A stretch of DNA of 64,000 nucleotides, taken from assembly GCF_000703165.1 (NCBI RefSeq), contig NZ_JNLQ01000002.1, positions 2,604,001-2,668,000 on the forward strand. The letters are read 5' to 3'. A model generated the notes under the pieces. It worked only from the letters and a program-made list of their open reading frames with translations. It had not been told where the DNA came from and ran no database searches. Positions 8,536 to 18,002 of the stretch are shown here, piece by piece; the first letter of the stretch is position 1; the number at the start of each line of letters is the position of its first letter. Position numbers and translations under genes: made by a program. The stretch comes from Butyrivibrio sp. AE3004 (GTDB lineage Bacteria; Bacillota; Clostridia; Lachnospirales; Lachnospiraceae).

Positions 8536-10080
8536 ATGAAGAACTTTGAGACTTTATGCGATCTAATTTCAACAGTTATAGAAGCTGATTATCCCTACAG
8601 AACAGATAATTATGAGCCGCGTCTTGCCAAGCTTTCAACCACAATTAAAACCGATGGCTGGAATGCTGATGAGCTTTTGCCGCTTTTTGATAAAAGCTTC
8701 GCATCCGATCCACAGCTCTATCTCATGATTCTCTCAGCTGTTTACTGGGCAGCTCCCGATATGAAATATATGTATAAGGTCGAAGAGATAATCATGACCG
8801 GAGCTGTAAATATGAATATGTCTGCAGCACTTCATTTCCAGACCTATCATCAACGTTTCCTGAACGGCGCTTTGGATGACTACGCTATTCGCAGAACACT
8901 TCACAGATATATTTCGCAAAGATATACGAAAGAACTTGATGTGAATATTGAGATGATTCCTTATGAAAAAAGGGAGCATAAATTTGCAGTAGTAACGACG
9001 TATCAACTCTTAGGTTCCAGACACGCTCCTACTAACATCGTATTATCTGCATGTCATCACCTGCAGAATCATTTTGGCTATAAAGTTCTGTTAGTTGTTA
9101 TTGGCGAACCCATAAATACCGAAGAGTTCAGTAAAATCTGGACCGGCGACATCATGTGTCCGAACTACACTGACAGATGGGGCGCATATGCAATAGATTA
9201 TCACGGTCAACTGATTCATTGCTATCAAATTGATATAAATAGTGCTTCCAGAGATGATATGCTTAGCTTTATCGGAGAGCTTTATAGTATGCACCCGGAA
9301 TTCATCTGGCAAATAAATGGCCTCCCCAGAATGGATCAGATATGGAAATCCATGACTACCTACGTTGCCATGCCTGTCACTCACGGCCACGAAGTTTCAG
9401 ACGCGCACCTCCTTGCAAGATATCAGACAGGTGATATTCTTCCAGAAACAGAAAAATATATTGAAGCAATGGGGCAAAAGACTTTATTCTTCCACTTCGC
9501 AGGATTTGGTGCCGAAGAAGAGGTACAGGATATAGATTATTCAAAAAAAGGATTTGGTATTCCGGAAGATGCCTTTACCATAGGAATAATCGGGAACCGT
9601 ATAGAACGCGAGGTTAACGATGAGTTCATAGGTGTAATGGTATCTGTTGCGGAGCAAAATGACAGCGCGTTTTTTGTATTTATAGGAGATATCCAAAAGG
9701 AACTACCTGATATAATTGAAAGTCGCTCACTAAGACTTGGTTATAGGAAAGATTTTCTGAATATACTAAAAATATTAGACCTTTTCATGAATCCAAAAAG
9801 AGCAGGCGGATCAGGCGGTGCTACAAGAGCTATGAACGAAAGAATTCCAGTTATAACACTCCCTGACTGCGACGTTGCATCCTTTACAGGACCAGACTTC
9901 GTCTGTGCTGATTATGACGAAATGATAGCCACCACACTAAAATACATAACAGATAAAGAGTTCTATAATTTGCAATCTGAAAAAGCATTTGCGAAACGAC
10001 AGACTCTTTTTTCAACCGATACTAAAAGTGATATGCAAAAAGTACTGGACAAAATACACGAAATCGCAGAGAGACAATGA
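8536..10080 (+). CDS. GT-B-fold glycosyltransferase with N-terminal helical region
   Basis: 514 residues. The N-terminal 150 residues are helical; two Rossmann-like halves follow. The second half (about residue 335 on) shows the glycosyltransferase donor site: GIIGNRIEREV near 355, then NPKRAGGSGGATRAMNE at about 419-435, with the conserved glycine-rich loop and glutamate. Its first half is similar in layout to the protein at 48769-49767 inside the fliS-fliW operon, which lacks the donor half. It probably transfers a sugar in surface or flagellin glycosylation. The ATG follows CCGGAGGGG. The gene ends inside terminator 10061-10093. Confidence 0.75.
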   Translation: MKNFETLCDLISTVIEADYPYRTDNYEPRLAKLSTTIKTDGWNADELLPLFDKSFASDPQLYLMILSAVYWAAPDMKYMYKVEEIIMTGAVNMNMSAALHFQTYHQRFLNGALDDYAIRRTLHRYISQRYTKELDVNIEMIPYEKREHKFAVVTTYQLLGSRHAPTNIVLSACHHLQNHFGYKVLLVVIGEPINTEEFSKIWTGDIMCPNYTDRWGAYAIDYHGQLIHCYQIDINSASRDDMLSFIGELYSMHPEFIWQINGLPRMDQIWKSMTTYVAMPVTHGHEVSDAHLLARYQTGDILPETEKYIEAMGQKTLFFHFAGFGAEEEVQDIDYSKKGFGIPEDAFTIGIIGNRIEREVNDEFIGVMVSVAEQNDSAFFVFIGDIQKELPDIIESRSLRLGYRKDFLNILKILDLFMNPKRAGGSGGATRAMNERIPVITLPDCDVASFTGPDFVCADYDEMIATTLKYITDKEFYNLQSEKAFAKRQTLFSTDTKSDMQKVLDKIHEIAERQ

Positions 10081-10093
10081 CTCTCTGCGATTT
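10061..10093. terminator. Terminator overlapping the glycosyltransferase stop codon
   Basis: Perfect 13-bp stem AAATCGCAGAGAG / CTCTCTGCGATTT, loop ACAATGA. The stem's left arm is the end of the coding sequence. It can work in both directions between convergent genes. Confidence 0.85.
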
Positions 10094-10123
10094 ATTTAAA
10101 ATACTCCCATTTAGCTGGCAACT

Positions 10124-10543
10124 TCATTCAACACTAGCATCCAAAATCATCACCGGTTTCTCAAGCTTATTCATCGTCCAGGCAGCTATACTCCAGTCGC
10201 CATAATACGCATCGCATATATCATAGATATCATCCAGATCATCGAAGTTAACAACCACGCAATTATCGCTATTCATATACATCTGAACAATCTCATGATA
10301 TGGCTTTATAAGGTCTTGCCTGATAAACTTAAGCTTTTCTTCTATGCCTTTTTGGACGCAGAAAACCAAAAGAATCTTGTCCTTATTTCCCTCATAAACA
10401 TCAAGATTCCTTTCGAGCTTATCAACCAGTTCCTCTCCATCTTTTAAAAGGCTTGCCGTTCCAAGAACTGAGAGGAGGACTTTTTTATGACTGCCATCAT
10501 GAGAAATGGACAGTTTTTGGATTTGTTTTCGAACATTATCCAT
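10124..10543 (-). CDS. Uncharacterised 139-residue protein paired with an XRE regulator
   Basis: I do not recognise this family. The predicted pattern is alternating strands and helices (KVLLSVLG, KILLVFCVQ, CVVVNFDD, PVMILDAS), consistent with a small Rossmann-like or flavodoxin-like alpha/beta domain without signal peptide or membrane segment. The ATG follows directly on the TAA of the XRE gene, so the two are translationally coupled. It could be the effector of a two-gene module, or a remnant of a glycan-locus protein; neither is supported by a motif. Confidence 0.65.
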   Translation of the reverse strand: MDNVRKQIQKLSISHDGSHKKVLLSVLGTASLLKDGEELVDKLERNLDVYEGNKDKILLVFCVQKGIEEKLKFIRQDLIKPYHEIVQMYMNSDNCVVVNFDDLDDIYDICDAYYGDWSIAAWTMNKLEKPVMILDASVE

Positions 10544-10882
10544 TTATGTTTTATTACTTTCCAAGTGCTGCATCTTTTCCAAGTTCAGCGCAATCCTATT
10601 AATTGCAGCAATAGCCTTCAAATCTTCCTTTGTAATGTCTTTTGATCTATACACTACATTTAACTGATTATTCTTACTGTTTCCTTCAATAAATGTACTT
10701 ACATTACAGTCAAATAAATCTGATAATTTCTTAATAATACCAGAACTGGGTTCACGCTCTCCCTTTTCAATTTGAGATATCAAGCTCTGATCAACTTCTA
10801 AATAATCAGCAATTATCAATTGCTTAAAACCGTAACTCTGCCGTAATTCTTTGATTTTATTTCCCACTTCACCCCGTGACAT
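10544..10882 (-). CDS. XRE-family transcriptional regulator
   Basis: Residues 8-62 are a Cro/CI-type helix-turn-helix (IKELRQSYGFKQLIIADYL, then DQSLISQIEKGEREPS), followed by a 45-residue tail. It is probably autoregulatory and coupled to the unknown gene downstream. Upstream, CGCCAT (from 10923) and ATGGCG (from 10956) are inverted arms around the presumptive promoter region, a weak operator candidate. The ribosome binding site GGAGATG precedes the ATG. Confidence 0.85.
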   Translation of the reverse strand: MSRGEVGNKIKELRQSYGFKQLIIADYLEVDQSLISQIEKGEREPSSGIIKKLSDLFDCNVSTFIEGNSKNNQLNVVYRSKDITKEDLKAIAAINRIALNLEKMQHLESNKT

Positions 10883-11044
10883 AAAAACATCTCCTCAATG
10901 TATCATTACTATATCACCTGTTCGCCATATTTAATGTCGGTACAACATACAAAAAACATGGCGCAATATTAACACAAATCCCCAACTTCAAAAACAGTAA
11001 ATTCCGTGCTATAAACTATTGAATACAATTATGTCAATAGAAAA

Positions 11045-11815
11045 TCACTCCAAAAACTCAACATTGGAATAATGAAGTATCCTCTCCTCTTCCGGAGGCA
11101 AAGTCATATATTCCCCAAAGCTTTTAGTTAGTACTGCATCTGGATCATTAGGTCCAAAAAACTCAGTATTTTCAAACTTAATTTTCTTCAACGGAAATAA
11201 ATCATCTATCTCAAAACATCTATTAGTTATATATAAATCTGCATATACCGCCCTGTTTATTGAACTAAGACTTTCTTTCATTAAATCAAATTCAAAAAAC
11301 ATTTGGGTGCACCATTTGAGTTGTTCCAATTTTTTTTGCATTTCCTTATAATCCAATAATCCTAAAGCCTGCCTCCTTACTATGTATTTAAAAAATTCAT
11401 CTTCCTTCCTGCAGTATTGCTCCCCTAAAACAACTTTCTCCAATCTATATAAATCTATTGATAACCCATGGTGAGAATAATAGTTATCCTGAATATAATG
11501 ATCACACCGCGCTATAGTTTTTAAATCCTTCACATGCGCCCATGCATGAAAATACCTTGGTTCCGATTTTTCATCCTCTAAAAATAACCAATCCGGAAGT
11601 TCCCTTCTAAGACATGTTAACGCAACATCATAGTACTCATTAAAAACGCAAAAATCGAAATCATCATCCCACGGAATAAATCCCCCATGTCTAACTGCAC
11701 CTAAAAGCGTGCCATTTATAATACTATGAGGAACATTATTTCTATTAAAAATATCCTCAATTATAATTGCCATCTCCACAAGACGATTTTGTACATGCTT
11801 TAATTCATATCCCAT
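11045..11815 (-). CDS. LicD-family phosphotransferase
   Basis: 256 residues with the LicD/fukutin nucleotidyltransferase-fold signature at 33-56: INGTLLGAVRHGG followed by PWDDDFDF, whose aspartates bind metal. LicD proteins transfer a phospho-alcohol (phosphocholine, or a polyol phosphate in the FKRP relatives) from a CDP donor to a sugar. The cluster contains a nucleotidyltransferase/kinase fusion (20256-21788), an IspD-like fragment and a pentulose-phosphate epimerase-like protein, so a phosphodiester decoration of the glycan is plausible. It is the last gene of the long leftward block. Confidence 0.85.
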   Translation of the reverse strand: MGYELKHVQNRLVEMAIIIEDIFNRNNVPHSIINGTLLGAVRHGGFIPWDDDFDFCVFNEYYDVALTCLRRELPDWLFLEDEKSEPRYFHAWAHVKDLKTIARCDHYIQDNYYSHHGLSIDLYRLEKVVLGEQYCRKEDEFFKYIVRRQALGLLDYKEMQKKLEQLKWCTQMFFEFDLMKESLSSINRAVYADLYITNRCFEIDDLFPLKKIKFENTEFFGPNDPDAVLTKSFGEYMTLPPEEERILHYSNVEFLE

Positions 11816-11887
11816 AAGCTAGCACCCTGGACTCTTTTTACTGCCCTTTTAATAGCATCTTTAAAGGGATTAGTATTATTAAAACGA

Positions 11888-12553
11888 TTATTGCAGTGCA
11901 TCATCCATTCTAATCTCATTAAGTATTTCTCTATATGGACGATTTTTCCCAAATAAAAGCGTAGTGCCTAGTACAAACCCCTTCACTCCAAGTGGCGCAT
12001 ATTCCCTTATTTTATCCATCCCACAAGCACCATCCCAATAAATTTCGAAATCCATCTCCTTCTTAAAGAGCAACAATTTTTCATATTTTTCGTTCACATA
12101 AGGCAGGAACATCTGGCCTGCATTCCCTGGATTTACAGACATTACTAAAACTTTTTTTACAATCCGAAGCAACATCTGTACCGTTCCCACACTAGTTCCC
12201 GGATTGATTGCTATACCGGGAATAATCCCTGCATCAATTATTTTTTGTAGTGTCGTAGAAGGATGATACTCTGCTTCAGGATGAATATATATCGTATCAC
12301 CAGGTCTTAAAGAATTAATAAATAAATCAATCGTATTAAGCGGATGCTCTACCATTAAGTGTACATCCAAGGGTTTATTAGTCAGTCCTCTGATACATCT
12401 CAAATCATTTAGCGACATTGCATAATTCCATACATATCTACCATCCATGATATCAATGTGGAAAGAATCAATTCCTCCCTCATCAAGATCACGGACTTCC
12501 TTCTCAAGATTCCGATAGTCTGCGCACATCATAGATGCCATTAGTTCAATCAT
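11888..12553 (-). CDS. Ribulose-phosphate 3-epimerase-like protein
   Basis: 221-residue TIM barrel of the Rpe family. The catalytic Asp pair is present as HIDIMDG near residue 33 and WDG near 174, along with VHLMVEHP near 64 and the phosphate-binding ending GFVLGTTLLF. The usual EVDGG motif reads EIYWDGACG, so it is a divergent member. Its place among glycan genes suggests it makes a pentulose or modified sugar phosphate for a surface polymer, not for the pentose phosphate pathway. AAGGAG precedes the ATG. Confidence 0.8.
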   Translation of the reverse strand: MIELMASMMCADYRNLEKEVRDLDEGGIDSFHIDIMDGRYVWNYAMSLNDLRCIRGLTNKPLDVHLMVEHPLNTIDLFINSLRPGDTIYIHPEAEYHPSTTLQKIIDAGIIPGIAINPGTSVGTVQMLLRIVKKVLVMSVNPGNAGQMFLPYVNEKYEKLLLFKKEMDFEIYWDGACGMDKIREYAPLGVKGFVLGTTLLFGKNRPYREILNEIRMDDALQ

Positions 12554-12585
12554 TATTTTCTCCTTAATAACGATAGTATCCCTTC

Positions 12586-13710
12586 CTATATAAGCAGTAT
12601 GGAAGGCTCATTTCTATATGCAGCCACTTCATCATATTTAATATCGGCCATTTCGTCGATTTCCTTTATCGACCTAATAGTCCTATCATCGTTAATTCCC
12701 ACCTTTTGAAGCAAATTACGCTGACGTTCAGCACTCCCCCACAATTCTATGTCCGGATCCTTTCGTTTTATCATATAGAACTGTTTCTCATAAATAATAG
12801 ACAAAGCTATCCCATGAAAAGAATCTGTACAGACTGCCTCTGCTCCCCTTATTAGTGAAATGAATTCCCCTGGACCAGCATCATCCACAGTATGGAAAAC
12901 ACCTTCTGTTTCCAATTCATCCTCCTCATCGTAATGTCCCGATGTAATAAATAAAATTTTTTCCGCATGGTATTTCTTCATCAAGTAATGCATCAATAAT
13001 TTGTGCGGACGCATTCTTCCCAATGAATAGCAAAATACATACTTTTCTTCGCAAATGCGTTTACCTGCTACATTATTCCATTCATCCGCAGTTAATAACA
13101 TCGTTGGATCTATCGCTACGCCTATTTTTTTTGATGAAAACCTTTGCAATATAGAGGCACTTTTTGACTCCCTAACTGCCACAAAATCAAAATCACGAAT
13201 AAGAGCACCTATTCTCCTATAAACATCAATAGATTCTGATCGTGTCTCATCAAAAACACCACTAGGTGCATAGGCAATTTTCCTCTGATCTAGCCTTGCA
13301 AAATTCAAACAATAAACCTCATCAAACCATAAAGGATTCCATATCTGATCACTCCCACAGACAAGTAGTTCACAATTCTTAGTTACATCTGCAATTTCTG
13401 ATGTAGTATAACATTGATCTGACAGTTTGATATTACTCCTGATAAATTCCATAAACCGAGAAATTCGTGTGCTTTCACCGCCTTCTATTACACGAATCCT
13501 GTAATCACGTTCATATTGTAGTCTTTCAGAAGAATTTCTAAATAGCACATTCTCATCAGGGGTAGGTTTCCTATATCGAATTACAATTGGTTCATAGCCA
13601 CATTTTTTTACTATCTCCTGCATAGCATAGCATTGAAGAATCTGACCATAATTAGTTTTACCATTGTTATAACACCATGTTAGTATGGCTGCTTTTCCTT
13701 TTTTGCTCAT
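12586..13710 (-). CDS. Polysaccharide pyruvyl transferase family protein
   Basis: About 374 residues, matching the family's usual length. Supporting features are the N-terminal NNGKTNYGQILQCYAMQEI segment, LLVCGSDQIWNP near residue 125, and C-terminal CTDSFHGIALSII, the typical SDSFHG-like donor site. Such enzymes transfer pyruvyl ketals from PEP, or act as glycosyltransferase-like enzymes, on exported polymers. The ATG at 13710 and a GTG at 13722 are both possible; the latter overlaps the preceding gene's stop. Confidence 0.85.
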   Translation of the reverse strand: MSKKGKAAILTWCYNNGKTNYGQILQCYAMQEIVKKCGYEPIVIRYRKPTPDENVLFRNSSERLQYERDYRIRVIEGGESTRISRFMEFIRSNIKLSDQCYTTSEIADVTKNCELLVCGSDQIWNPLWFDEVYCLNFARLDQRKIAYAPSGVFDETRSESIDVYRRIGALIRDFDFVAVRESKSASILQRFSSKKIGVAIDPTMLLTADEWNNVAGKRICEEKYVFCYSLGRMRPHKLLMHYLMKKYHAEKILFITSGHYDEEDELETEGVFHTVDDAGPGEFISLIRGAEAVCTDSFHGIALSIIYEKQFYMIKRKDPDIELWGSAERQRNLLQKVGINDDRTIRSIKEIDEMADIKYDEVAAYRNEPSILLI

Positions 13711-13715
13711 ATTCC

Positions 13716-14132
13716 CTACCACTCATAACAATAATCGATAATATCATCAATTGCCAAAACAGACGTGTTACAGCCTATTTTTTCCCGTATAGCATCACGA
13801 ATCTCATAAAAATATATTGGTGTAACAACAATAGCATCTACCATAGGCCAATCTGCATCAAAAGAAAGACACGTAATCCCAGGAAACGTGTTTGATACTT
13901 CAGCGGCATTTCTATCAATCATATACACAACATTTGTATCACTACCAGATAATTCTTCCATAAGACTTCTGCCCAATGCCCCCGCACCATATATAGCTAT
14001 ATTTGTCAGTAGATTATCCTCAAAATAATGACTAAGATTCCCACCTATAGCTTTAATATGCAGCCATTTATTTTGAAGTTGAAATCCCCAAAAATAAAAA
14101 TCCGTACTATCAAGTCTAATCCTTGTACCCAT
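13716..14132 (-). CDS. Stand-alone Rossmann-like module (PglD_N/CoA-binding-like)
   Basis: 138 residues. The core IAIYGAGALGRSLMEEL is a GxGxxG nucleotide-binding loop, followed by a VYMIDRN strand, then a VDAIVVTPIYFYEI strand and a final VLAIDDIIDY. The same order of elements occurs as a domain in six larger proteins of this cluster (15043, 16719, 18002, 23229, 24903, 27649). Here it is essentially alone, with about 40 preceding residues. No catalytic partner is attached, so it may bind a sugar nucleotide or serve as a docking subunit. Its stop overlaps the start region of the pyruvyltransferase gene. Confidence 0.7.
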   Translation of the reverse strand: MGTRIRLDSTDFYFWGFQLQNKWLHIKAIGGNLSHYFEDNLLTNIAIYGAGALGRSLMEELSGSDTNVVYMIDRNAAEVSNTFPGITCLSFDADWPMVDAIVVTPIYFYEIRDAIREKIGCNTSVLAIDDIIDYCYEW

Positions 14133-14142
14133 TTTTTCATCC

Positions 14143-15030
14143 TTACTTCGGTCTTGCCATTACAGCATGTCTGATATCTCCAACTAATGTTTCTCCAGGC
14201 TCCAATACCACTGTCGTACCTGTTGTAAAACTAATATTCTCTATTATACATTTTCCTTCTATCATCGTAATGCATTCTAACGTTTTACTTACATTAGTAT
14301 ATTCGTTTGCATAAATAATTCGCTGTACTACATATCGTCTTTCTTCAATTGGAGAGTCGCCCATGGGATAAGCCTTAGATTTCAGTTGTGGTTTCAATGC
14401 TCTTAAAGCTTTTTCCACATGTAGTTCACGCTTGTTTCCCTCTGAGTCAATTCGATTATAATCGTAAATACGATATGTCCATGGACTATTTTCTTCAATT
14501 TCGTATAGCAAACATCCCGATGATAACGCATGTATAGTACCTGCCTCCACGTAAACATAGTCGCCTTTTTTCACAGGCAATCTGTCCACAACCGAAAGAA
14601 CATCATTCTGCTCCATTTTTTCCCTGAATTCTTCTTTACTTGCTGCTAAGCAGCCATTATATATCTCTCTGCTTTCAGGTGTATCTAAAAAATACCATGA
14701 TTCATTTTTCCCATACTGAGCATGTTCTTCATTCACAGCCATTTGGTCATCCGGATGAACCTGGATACTTAAGTCCATCTTAGGTTCCACCAAAGCAATA
14801 ATAAGCGGGAATTCATCATACATTGATAATCCGTACTTATCTCTTACGCTCAAAAAATATTCCTGAAAAACCTTCCCTTTAAACTTCCCGTTTAAAATAT
14901 GATTTTCCAAACCCTTTTCGCAGCATAAAGAATAGAGATGACCAATGTTGGGATGTTCTCCTTTTGCAAAAGGCATCAGCCTCTGACCTCCCCATATAGT
15001 CTCATGTGCAACAGTGTCTAATATTATCAC
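14143..15030 (-). CDS. manA: Class I mannose-6-phosphate isomerase (ManA-like)
   Basis: 295-residue cupin isomerase interconverting fructose-6-phosphate and mannose-6-phosphate, feeding mannose, fucose or heptose donors. The zinc site is visible: IQVHPDD near residue 90, the ESWYFLD glutamate near 110, and AGTIHALSSG near 165. The start is GTG at 15030 with GAGG 7 bp upstream. The downstream Rossmann-module gene begins 11 bp after its stop. Confidence 0.85.
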   Translation of the reverse strand: MIILDTVAHETIWGGQRLMPFAKGEHPNIGHLYSLCCEKGLENHILNGKFKGKVFQEYFLSVRDKYGLSMYDEFPLIIALVEPKMDLSIQVHPDDQMAVNEEHAQYGKNESWYFLDTPESREIYNGCLAASKEEFREKMEQNDVLSVVDRLPVKKGDYVYVEAGTIHALSSGCLLYEIEENSPWTYRIYDYNRIDSEGNKRELHVEKALRALKPQLKSKAYPMGDSPIEERRYVVQRIIYANEYTNVSKTLECITMIEGKCIIENISFTTGTTVVLEPGETLVGDIRHAVMARPK

Positions 15031-15042
15031 TTCTTTACCTCT

Positions 15043-16713
15043 TCAAATCAGTTCATAAACTACATCTTCAATAGAAACCACTTCTGTATCTTCTCCATAG
15101 CAATTTCGAATATTATATTTGATTGCATAAAAAATATTTGCAGTCGTTACAACCATTACATCAAATGACACCGTCTTGTCACCTATCTGCACAATTTCCC
15201 TATCTCCGAGTCTTCTGGCAAATCGTTCCATGAGGCAAGTCACTTCAACCATGCCTTCAGAAAGCTCTTTGTCAAGCATTTCCCCTATATACCCTATTCC
15301 ATATATGCCTATTTTCTTGTACCCTTTTTTTATAAAATATTCTTCCAAAGACCTTCCTGTCTGCTTTATTTTGAGCCAAGCTGCTAACGTGTTTTCATTT
15401 GTCATATAGCGGTATTGCTCACCTCTGTTCCAAAACGAGCTGTCAAAATATGAATCTGCATCAAAAGCCTTCTTATTTTCCTCCTTGGGATAAATCGAGC
15501 AGTCCTCGCGCTCTCCCAAAAGGATTTCCAATTCACACAGATTTTGAAGCAGACAAAAATCTGGCTTTACTCTATCACTACCCAAAACAATGATCTTTTG
15601 AGCTTTCCCTCGTTTGATTATCGTAGCTTTTAATTCATCAAGTTTACGTTTTAATCTTGCATCAAGCCAAGCTTCGGACCTAGTCCCTGTTCTGTATAAC
15701 CTAGCTTCCGTTTCAAAATCCAACAGATATATCTGCTGGTCGCATCCCTTATCCTCATCAGCAATAATGAATTTATCTATCGTCTCATATACAGACTTTA
15801 CAATTCTCTCATTGAAGAATATAGAGTCAAGGATATCCTCCATCCAAAGAAAGTCATTGCTGCCAATTATAACAATTTCATATCCGTATATTTCTTTGAA
15901 AAGGTCTAATATCTCATCTTCGATTTCTTTTCGCACTTCATCCGCAAGGATAAACGCATCTGATTCACGGATATTTATTATTTGACTTGCAAGTAATCTT
16001 ATGATTCCTGCCGTAAATCTTGGAAACAGTCCTTTTTCTCTAAACGTTCCAAGAACGTTTTTCAGACTTATGGGAATTTGCCGAACCTTTTCCGAATTAC
16101 ATGACAGATTGCATCCCCTAAGATAGTGCTTAATCAACGGCTTGTTTATAATCTTAAATCCATCTGCCATGGCACTACAAAGGTATGCTGCCTTAATATC
16201 CTCTCCAAAAAAGTTGTCCAATTCTATTTCAAGCCTTTGCCAAAGCTGCTTTTTTATCGCTTTATCCCAAAGAAAAGTAGAAACATTTTTTATTAGTCTC
16301 TCATTATCTTCCGGAATCACTGAATAATTACTAACGTCTAATGTCCCATCCAATAGATTCTGCTCATAGCAGTAGCAGATAAGCTCTAGCGATTCATCCT
16401 CCGAAATAGCATTGGAAATAACCTCTAATGCTCCCTCGCATAATTCATCATCCGAGTCCAAAAAAACAAGCCAATCTCCCTTTGCAATCCGGATACCAAG
16501 ATTCCTTGCACTACCTTGGCCTCTGTTATCCTGTTCACGGTACACAAATCGGGCATCCAAATTATACGCCAAACAGATATCACCGGTTTTATCAGTTGAA
16601 CCATCATTGATAACAACCACTTCAAAATCGGCGTTTTTTTGAGTCAGAACACTGTTAAGACAGTTCCTTATGTAGTTTTCTGAATTATATGCCGGAATTA
16701 TTACACTTATCAT
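15043..16713 (-). CDS. GT2 glycosyltransferase with C-terminal Rossmann-like module
   Basis: Residues 1-230 are a family 2 glycosyltransferase: VIIPAYNSENYI at the start, VVINDGST, and the FLDSDDE metal-binding motif near 88. A middle region of about 230 residues has no clear assignment. The last about 93 residues (from about 464) begin KKIGIYGIGYIGEML and match the cluster's recurring Rossmann-like module. The ATG at 16713 is preferred to an in-frame TTG at 16722, which lies inside the previous gene's end. The likely role is chain extension of the glycan with a sugar whose identity is unknown. Confidence 0.85.
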   Translation of the reverse strand: MISVIIPAYNSENYIRNCLNSVLTQKNADFEVVVINDGSTDKTGDICLAYNLDARFVYREQDNRGQGSARNLGIRIAKGDWLVFLDSDDELCEGALEVISNAISEDESLELICYCYEQNLLDGTLDVSNYSVIPEDNERLIKNVSTFLWDKAIKKQLWQRLEIELDNFFGEDIKAAYLCSAMADGFKIINKPLIKHYLRGCNLSCNSEKVRQIPISLKNVLGTFREKGLFPRFTAGIIRLLASQIINIRESDAFILADEVRKEIEDEILDLFKEIYGYEIVIIGSNDFLWMEDILDSIFFNERIVKSVYETIDKFIIADEDKGCDQQIYLLDFETEARLYRTGTRSEAWLDARLKRKLDELKATIIKRGKAQKIIVLGSDRVKPDFCLLQNLCELEILLGEREDCSIYPKEENKKAFDADSYFDSSFWNRGEQYRYMTNENTLAAWLKIKQTGRSLEEYFIKKGYKKIGIYGIGYIGEMLDKELSEGMVEVTCLMERFARRLGDREIVQIGDKTVSFDVMVVTTANIFYAIKYNIRNCYGEDTEVVSIEDVVYELI

Positions 16714-16718
16714 TTGTC

Positions 16719-18002
16719 TCAAATATTTGGCAATACCTCATCAATTAGTTTTAAAACATCTTCAAGCCCACTTACTTCCAATTCAAAAGCATCTGTAGTA
16801 AGTCCCATGTTCTTTAAGCTACAGAAAGAAATATCCGTAGAATTCCAAACATTCCTCACCCCGTTTGAAAACGGATACAATACTATTCTTTTGCACTTAG
16901 CGTGGCAAGTTATATCAAAAAATCCGCTTCTAATGCCTATGACCGCAGCGGTAAGCTCCATTAACTTCACAATTTTAGTAAAATCAAGGCTTACTGAGAC
17001 GGTACCCGGAATAAAGTTCTCTTCTCCCGATTGTCCAACATTTATAGCCACGCTATATCCTTTACTAATTATGTATTGGGCTATTTTCACCCAATTTTCC
17101 TGAGGGAGAGACTGCAGTGAATATGAAAAAGGACTAATTAATACCGTCTTCCCAGGGACAAGCCCTTTTTCGGCTGCAAAACCATTAGCATCAAAACCTT
17201 GATCTGAGAAATCATAAAAATCAGGCCCATCGCTTTCATTCAAGTGAAAAACCATGTATTTGAAAGTATCAATAAATGTAAAGTCTTCACTTTGTCTGAT
17301 AAGACACGGATTAAATCTAAAACTTCCTTGCCAAATAGTCATTGGGATAATGTCCATTTCTTTTTCGCCAAGAAAAATCCATGCCGTCGCAATAGCCTCA
17401 TACTCCAGAACCGATAATTTCTCTGTGGGTTTAAGGTCAAGTATCTTAGATAGAGTATCATCTGTATGAGCATTACAAATGATTACCGGGTTCTTTATTT
17501 CGTTCTTTTCACAGTACTTTCTAAAGAAAAGCGACAATAAGTAATAATCACCCAACGGACAATTTGCGTAAAAAAATATTGCATCATTTCCATATTTATT
17601 CTTTAGTTCTTCGTACTTTGCTACACCAATCTCGACCAGACGCTTGTTTCTTTCGAGCGTCGGTTTATCTATCACAAAGATATCCTCTCCTTCAATGTAG
17701 CCATATTCCTCGCACTGTTTTACCATGCTCTGACTATACTTCGGAGAATAGATAATTATTGCTATTTTGTTGTCATGCCGTTTCGAAATATCACCAGGTG
17801 CAAATATCTTAACTCCTTCAACTTCCAATCCCTGCTTTTTGGAATCATTATCCAGTATTCCTTCTACAGCATATCCTTTTTCCTCAAGTATTGCCTTAAT
17901 CAACAAAATATGATTAATGCGTCCCATCAGATATATTCTATGTCCTATGCTATAGTTATACCGGTGCAGATTTTCGATTGCGTTCTTTAAATAATCACGC
18001 AT
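16719..18002 (-). CDS. Rossmann-like module fused to GT9-like protein (copy A)
   Basis: 427 residues. Residues about 20-110 are the recurring module (HRIYLMGRINHILL, then GILDNDSKKQG, then IAIIIYSPKYS). Residues about 135-427 resemble the heptosyltransferase (GT9) fold: FFYANCPLGDYYLLSLFF near 137, then KTVLISPFSYSLQSLPQENW and a VIGIRSGFFDI donor-side loop. A close relative, encoded directly upstream at 18002-19339, has the same domain order, so the two are tandem duplicates that have diverged. The start overlaps the upstream stop as TAATG. Confidence 0.75.
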   Translation of the reverse strand: MRDYLKNAIENLHRYNYSIGHRIYLMGRINHILLIKAILEEKGYAVEGILDNDSKKQGLEVEGVKIFAPGDISKRHDNKIAIIIYSPKYSQSMVKQCEEYGYIEGEDIFVIDKPTLERNKRLVEIGVAKYEELKNKYGNDAIFFYANCPLGDYYLLSLFFRKYCEKNEIKNPVIICNAHTDDTLSKILDLKPTEKLSVLEYEAIATAWIFLGEKEMDIIPMTIWQGSFRFNPCLIRQSEDFTFIDTFKYMVFHLNESDGPDFYDFSDQGFDANGFAAEKGLVPGKTVLISPFSYSLQSLPQENWVKIAQYIISKGYSVAINVGQSGEENFIPGTVSVSLDFTKIVKLMELTAAVIGIRSGFFDITCHAKCKRIVLYPFSNGVRNVWNSTDISFCSLKNMGLTTDAFELEVSGLEDVLKLIDEVLPNI

